Below are positions 44,224 to 48,656 of a stretch of 48,656 nt of DNA, in pieces. A program made the position numbers and the translations under genes. The stretch is from positions 1-48,656 of the forward strand of contig JAGQQG010000046.1 of the NCBI GenBank assembly GCA_020426325.1. The letters are read 5' to 3'. Source of the stretch: Planctomycetaceae bacterium. GTDB taxonomy: Bacteria > Planctomycetota > Planctomycetia > Planctomycetales > Planctomycetaceae. Every line of letters begins with the position of its first letter. Positions within the stretch are counted from its first letter, which is position 1. Below the pieces are notes generated by a model that saw only the letters and a program-made list of their open reading frames with translations, did no database searches and was not told the DNA's origin.

Positions 44224-47200
44224 TCAGTGGGCACTCTCGCGTTCGAAGTACTCGCTCAGCGGTTGGTCATGCTCGTCACGGATCAGGCTGCGACCGTCAG
44301 CGATTTTTCCGAACAGGTAGTAGAGACCAGGGATCACAAGCACTCCAATGACCGTGCCCAAAAGCATCCCGCCGACCGCTGTCGTACCAATCGTCCGGTT
44401 TCCGATTGCCCCAGGGCCGGTGGCCCGGACCAGGGGAATCAGACCTGCAATGAAGGCGAAGGAGGTCATCAGAATTGGTCGGAACCGCAAACGGCCCCCT
44501 TCAATACCGGCCGCTTTGATGCTCAATCCTTCTTGTCGTCGCTGTACGGCGAACTCAATGATCAGAATTGCGTTTTTGCCCAAAAGACCAACCAACATCA
44601 CCAGACCAATCTGGCAGTAAACATCGTTTGCTAGTCCCATCGCCTTCAGGAACAGGAATGATCCAAACAGACCAACCGGCAGTGAGGTGATGACTGCCAA
44701 TGGAATGATGAAGCTCTCATATTGTCCCACGAGTACCATGTACACAAAGACCACCACGATCAGAAAGATGTAGACTGCCGTGTTACCCGCTTTAGCTTCA
44801 TCATACGCGAGTCCCTGCCAGTCGATATCGAACCCGTGAGGAAGGGTCTCGGCGGCAACCTCTTTGATTGCCGCGATGGCCTCGCCGCTGCTGTAGCCGG
44901 CGGCGGGAGCACCTTGAATCGGAGCGGTGGGATACAGGTTGTACCGGCTGATCTCGTTGAGGCCCTGCTGCTTTTCGAGCTTCATGAATGCAGAGTAGGG
45001 AACCATTTCGTCGCGGCTGTTCTTGACGAACATGTTGTCCAGATCTTCTGGATACCGCCGGAACTCTGGCTTGGCCTGGACGTAAACTTTGTAGAACTGG
45101 CCGAAGCGGACGAAGCCCTGCTCCCAGGTACTGCCGATGACAATCGAGAGGTTATCCATCGCATCGCGAATTGACACCCCTTTTTGCATCGCCACGTCAT
45201 TGTCAATCACAATTTCGTACTGAGGATAATTCGCGGCGAAGAACGTGAAAAGCCCCTTGAGTTCCTTGCGTTTTCCCAAGGCTTCCATGAATTTGTCCGT
45301 CTGCTCACCGAGCAACTGATAATCGCCGTTGTTGGTCTTGTCGAGCAGGTTGACCGAGAATCCCCCAGCCGCACCGAATCCTGGCACAGCGGGAGGCTCG
45401 AAGAACTCAAGCTTGATGTTGGCAATCTCCCGCCCTTTCTTTTCAAGCTCTTCGATAATCTGTTTGGAGTTCAGTTCACGTTCGGCCCAAGGTTTCAAGT
45501 TGATGATGCACGTGCCTGCATTAGAACCACGGCCCTCTGTGAGAACTTCGTAGCCAGCGACGGATGAGACAGAAGTGATTTCGTCCATCTCTTTACAGAT
45601 CGCCTGCAATTCGTGGCACTTGGCATTGGTGTATTCAAGCGTCGAACCAGGAGGCGTCTGCACAATTCCATAGATCATGCCCTGGTCTTCCAGTGGAATG
45701 AAACCGGTAGGCAGCACATCATTCACCAGCATGATCCCATAACTGAAGCCGCCGATAACGAGCATCGTCAGCACTCGTCGAGTGATGATCAGTCCTAGAA
45801 TTGCCGCGTAGCCTCCCGTCACTTTTTCGACGCCGCGGTCGAAAATATGCAGAAATATGCCCAAAGGTCCGCGTTTCTTCACGCTTCCGTCGCTTCCTGA
45901 AAATGTCGCTCGGAACGAGAGAATGGCTAACAGCGCGATGAGGCCCGCAATCGTCAAGATTCGTGTGTCATTCAGGGGGAATTGCTCGGAGACCACCTCG
46001 TGGACGATCTCAATGTGCAGCAGGTAATAAAATCCAGCACCAACTCCGAGGCCGAGCAAGATGCAAAGCAACCCACGCAGGATCATGGCACCCTGCCGTC
46101 CTGTTTTATTGAGTCCACGGTTGATCAAACCGACGAGGCCGCGTTGTTGTGCGGGACCGTGGAGAGGTTTCAGAATCATCGCACAGAGGACGGGTGTGAG
46201 TGACAAAGCCACCACACCGGAAATCACGATCGACATCGCCATCGTTAGGGCGAACTGTCGGTAAAAGACACCGACCGGACCAGTCATGAATGTCACTGGA
46301 ATGAACACCGCTGTCATCACCAGTGTGATCGCGATGATCGCCCCACTGATCTCATGAACGACCTCCATTGTTGCCGGATAGGGGCTGAGGTGTTTCGAGT
46401 GCATCTTTTCGTGCACGGCTTCAACCACCACGATGGCATCGTCCACCACGACACCGATCGCGAGCACCAATGCGAACAACGTGATCAGGTTGATCGACAT
46501 CCCGAACATCAGCATGAAAAAGAAGGTTCCGATCAGTGAGACAGGAACTGCCAGAGTCGGGATCAATGTGCTGCGGAAGTCACCGAGGAATAGATAAACA
46601 ACCAAAGAAACCAGAACGAAGGCTTCAAACAACGTGTGAAGCACTTTTTCAATCGAGGCATCAAGGAAGTGGGAGACGTCGTATGTGACGGCATAATCCA
46701 TGCCCGGCGGAAACGACTCTTTCTTAATCGCCTCGACCTTCTCTTTGACCTTTGCGATGACTTCGGCTGCGTTGGAGCCAGGGGTTTGCTTCAGCACGAT
46801 GGCTGCTGAGGGTAATCCGTCGATGTCTGAGTAGAGGTCGTAAAAGGAAGAACCTAACGACACTTTTGCGACATCCTGCAGACGCAGGATCTCCCCTTCA
46901 GGGTTGGCCTTGAGAATAATTGACTCATATTGCTCAGGTTTGTCGTAACGTCCCACCCACGTCAAAACGTACTCGAGAGTTTGCGATGTCTGACCCGTAG
47001 CCTGACCGAGCCGGCCCGGTGAACCAATCATGCTTTGCTCAGCAAGCGCCTCCATCACTTCCTCGGCGGAGATGTCGTAGGCTCGCATGCGATCGAGATC
47101 AAGCTCGACCCGCATTGCATACGCACGGTTGCCGAGAATCATGGCACTGCCGATGCCCGGGATTCGCTTGATCTCATTCAGCACATTGACGGTGGCGTAG

Positions 47201-47667
47201 TTGTACAGGAAGTTCTGGTCGACATTTGGGTCTGAACTGAAGATGTTTACATACATCAGCATACTCGTCATGTTTTGCATGACGATGATGCCTTCCCGTT
47301 CCACGATGGGTGGAAGATTGTTTTTCACCATTTGGACCCGGTTATTCACGTTCATCACCGCGACGTTCGGGTCTGTGCCGGGTTCAAAGATCACTTGGAT
47401 CGTTCCCTCACCCGCACTCGTAGCATCACCGATCATGTAACGCATGTTCGGAACGCCGTTGATTGCTTGTTCGAGAAGCACCATGGTCGATTCGATGAGA
47501 ATCTTGGCACTGGCTCCCGGATACGAGACTGAAACTCTCACACTCGGCGGCGCGACCGAAGGGAACTGCGAAATCGGCAACGTGCCAATTGCCAACCCAC
47601 CCATGAACAGGATGAGCAGCGAAATCACGATGGCCAAAGCGGGACGATGGAGAAATTTTGTGAACAT
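44224..47667 (-). CDS. RND multidrug efflux permease (HAE1/AcrB-like) with extra loop
   Basis: The 1147-residue inner-membrane drug/proton antiporter starts at ATG 47667 (MFTKFLHRPALAIVIS). The HAE1 N-terminus (LPISQFPSVAPPSVRVSVSYPGAS) and proton-relay D409-D410 in GVVVDDAIVVVEA are clear. GLLGKNAILIIEFA follows in the second half. AcrB is about 1049 residues. The surplus is mainly residues 511-605, between TM6 and TM7, where about 95 residues with two hydrophobic stretches (LLCILLGLGVGAGFYYLL and ILTIAGLIALLAILSF) replace a short loop. Its adaptor is encoded upstream; no outer-membrane channel gene is in the window. Confidence 0.93.
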   Translation of the reverse strand: MFTKFLHRPALAIVISLLILFMGGLAIGTLPISQFPSVAPPSVRVSVSYPGASAKILIESTMVLLEQAINGVPNMRYMIGDATSAGEGTIQVIFEPGTDPNVAVMNVNNRVQMVKNNLPPIVEREGIIVMQNMTSMLMYVNIFSSDPNVDQNFLYNYATVNVLNEIKRIPGIGSAMILGNRAYAMRVELDLDRMRAYDISAEEVMEALAEQSMIGSPGRLGQATGQTSQTLEYVLTWVGRYDKPEQYESIILKANPEGEILRLQDVAKVSLGSSFYDLYSDIDGLPSAAIVLKQTPGSNAAEVIAKVKEKVEAIKKESFPPGMDYAVTYDVSHFLDASIEKVLHTLFEAFVLVSLVVYLFLGDFRSTLIPTLAVPVSLIGTFFFMLMFGMSINLITLFALVLAIGVVVDDAIVVVEAVHEKMHSKHLSPYPATMEVVHEISGAIIAITLVMTAVFIPVTFMTGPVGVFYRQFALTMAMSIVISGVVALSLTPVLCAMILKPLHGPAQQRGLVGLINRGLNKTGRQGAMILRGLLCILLGLGVGAGFYYLLHIEIVHEVVSEQFPLNDTRILTIAGLIALLAILSFRATFSGSDGSVKKRGPLGIFLHIFDRGVEKVTGGYAAILGLIITRRVLTMLVIGGFSYGIMLVNDVLPTGFIPLEDQGMIYGIVQTPPGSTLEYTNAKCHELQAICKEMDEITSVSSVAGYEVLTEGRGSNAGTCIINLKPWAERELNSKQIIEELEKKGREIANIKLEFFEPPAVPGFGAAGGFSVNLLDKTNNGDYQLLGEQTDKFMEALGKRKELKGLFTFFAANYPQYEIVIDNDVAMQKGVSIRDAMDNLSIVIGSTWEQGFVRFGQFYKVYVQAKPEFRRYPEDLDNMFVKNSRDEMVPYSAFMKLEKQQGLNEISRYNLYPTAPIQGAPAAGYSSGEAIAAIKEVAAETLPHGFDIDWQGLAYDEAKAGNTAVYIFLIVVVFVYMVLVGQYESFIIPLAVITSLPVGLFGSFLFLKAMGLANDVYCQIGLVMLVGLLGKNAILIIEFAVQRRQEGLSIKAAGIEGGRLRFRPILMTSFAFIAGLIPLVRATGPGAIGNRTIGTTAVGGMLLGTVIGVLVIPGLYYLFGKIADGRSLIRDEHDQPLSEYFERESAH

Positions 47668-47795
47668 GGCAGGAATTGAGAACGAGTGAAGTCGCAAACT
47701 CACTCGGAGTTTTCGTGGAATTGCAGATCAAGACACCGGCGACTTCGATGGCAATCGAATCCGCGACGGATTCATTCAAGCATTGACAGCGGCTG

Positions 47796-48656
47796 TCATT
47801 CCGCGTGGTATTTCAGATTGCTCAGAACTTCGAGCGGGTCAAGGTACTCGGTTTCCACTTGATCTCCATCACGGACCTGTCGAATTCCTTCAAGAATGAT
47901 TTGATCGTCTTGTGTCAGCCCATCCTGGATGACATAGATGTCGTCCATTTCATTCTGAACGGTGATGTCACGCTGATGAACAATGCCATCCTCACCGACA
48001 ACATATGCGTACTGTTTAGCAAGGATCTCAAACGTTGCCCGTTGGGGGATCACAATCACGTCCTTCAAATCGCGGTGGATCAACACCGTTCCGGTCTGAC
48101 CGTTTCGCAGCAGGCCGTCCGGATTTGGAAAGTCTGCTCGGAAGGCTATGTTGCCCGTCTCGTTGTTGAAATCAGCTTCGATCGCCCCGATTTTTCCGTG
48201 CTGCGGAAAGATCTTGCCATTTGCCAGTTTTAGTTCGATTTTCAACTCATCTTCATCTTGATCGAGCCTTGATTTGTACTCGAGATAGCGGGCTTCCGGC
48301 ACATTGAAGTAGACCCACATCAGGCTGTTGTCAGAATAGGTCGTGAGGATGTCCCCCTCTTCGATCAGACTTCCCTGCTGATTCATCTGCTGGCCGACGA
48401 TACCGTCAAAAGGCGCTTTGATGTCAGTGAAGTTCAATTCGGCTCTCGCTAAATCGACCTTCGCTTTGGCCTTGGCCAATTTGGCTTTCGCGAGTGCGAC
48501 TTCTTGATCCGATACCACCTTGTCCTTGTACAGCTTCTGGGTGTTCTTGAATTCAATTTCCGCCAGATCGGCCTCAGCCACATCGGCGTCCAGCTTTGCC
48601 TGGAGCAGCACAGGCAGGATCTTGAACATCGGATCGCCCTGCTTGACCGACTGACC
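47796..48656 (-). CDS. RND efflux periplasmic adaptor, partial (cut by window edge)
   Basis: The C-terminal 286 or so residues of a MexA/AcrA-type membrane-fusion protein are in the window. The frame is open to the right edge and begins in a lipoyl-like VKQGDP segment. An alpha-hairpin follows (AKLDADVAEADLAEIEFKNTQKLYKDKVVSDQEVALAKAKLAKAKAK). Then come the second lipoyl half (IKAPFDGIVGQQMNQQGSLI), a beta-barrel domain with a DEDELKIELKLANGK segment and NGQTGTVLI, and a membrane-proximal part. The stop is 128 bp before the permease, in the same direction, so the two form an operon. Confidence 0.9.
   Translation of the reverse strand, partial: GQSVKQGDPMFKILPVLLQAKLDADVAEADLAEIEFKNTQKLYKDKVVSDQEVALAKAKLAKAKAKVDLARAELNFTDIKAPFDGIVGQQMNQQGSLIEEGDILTTYSDNSLMWVYFNVPEARYLEYKSRLDQDEDELKIELKLANGKIFPQHGKIGAIEADFNNETGNIAFRADFPNPDGLLRNGQTGTVLIHRDLKDVIVIPQRATFEILAKQYAYVVGEDGIVHQRDITVQNEMDDIYVIQDGLTQDDQIILEGIRQVRDGDQVETEYLDPLEVLSNLKYHAE

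Noticed and set aside
1-48656. CRISPR array or rRNA genes
   Set aside because: No regularly spaced repeats and no rRNA-like sequence were seen in the window.

Overview
The window looks like chromosomal DNA of a planctomycete (Planctomycetota). This is inferred from gene content: a cysteine-rich secreted protein, a cbb3 oxidase cluster with unusual membrane partners, GYF and SHOCT domain proteins, and the planctomycete style of the integrase tail. The exact genus cannot be fixed from sequence alone.

Region 1 (about 98-23,933) is an integrative element inserted in a tRNA-His gene. The complete tRNA lies at the right end (23885-23959, minus strand). A copy of its 3' two-thirds lies at the left end (97-145), 23,788 bp away. 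The right end holds the mobility and replication module: an HTH protein, two small excisionase-like proteins, a replication-initiator-like winged-helix protein, a DnaC-like ATPase and a tyrosine integrase whose last codons overlap the tRNA. The left end holds the far part of the integrase reading frame and a primase-like zinc-finger remnant. The cargo between them is a PhyH dioxygenase, a BASS-family transporter, a PepSY/response regulator/histidine kinase operon next to a CzcCBA-type efflux system, a GT10 glycosyltransferase remnant, a PAP2 phosphatase, a fused GT2-ArnT-like glycosyltransferase, and a GYF plus bPH-SHOCT pair. The attachment core lies inside the integrase reading frame, so insertion exchanges the integrase C-terminus. 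The homology also extends leftward past the core to the window edge, which points to a second, related element in tandem.

Region 2 (24,000-35,700) is mostly ordinary chromosome: trmH, a Sua5/TsaC threonylcarbamoyl-AMP synthase, a cysteine-rich secreted protein with a strong terminator, membrane proteins, a PpiC isomerase, nadE, mazG, a class III aminotransferase, a DUF4112 protein and a heparan-acetyltransferase-like membrane protein.

Region 3 (35,700-43,700, minus strand) is a respiratory operon: lipoprotein dihaem cytochrome c, membrane protein, CcoN, CcoO, two small membrane proteins (one of 58 residues), the copper ATPase CcoI, a TauE/SafE-like protein and a DUF4405-like protein. No CcoP of the usual form is present. 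The dihaem lipoprotein is the likely substitute.

Region 4 (44,200-48,656) is an RND multidrug efflux operon: an adaptor, cut by the window edge, then an HAE1-type permease that carries about 95 extra residues in its central loop.

The metal-type efflux system in the element appears to be controlled by its own two-component system. Two copies of the same 11-bp-spaced direct repeat, TTCTCAT-N4-TTCTCAT, lie in front of the PepSY gene and the adaptor gene, each pointing at its gene.
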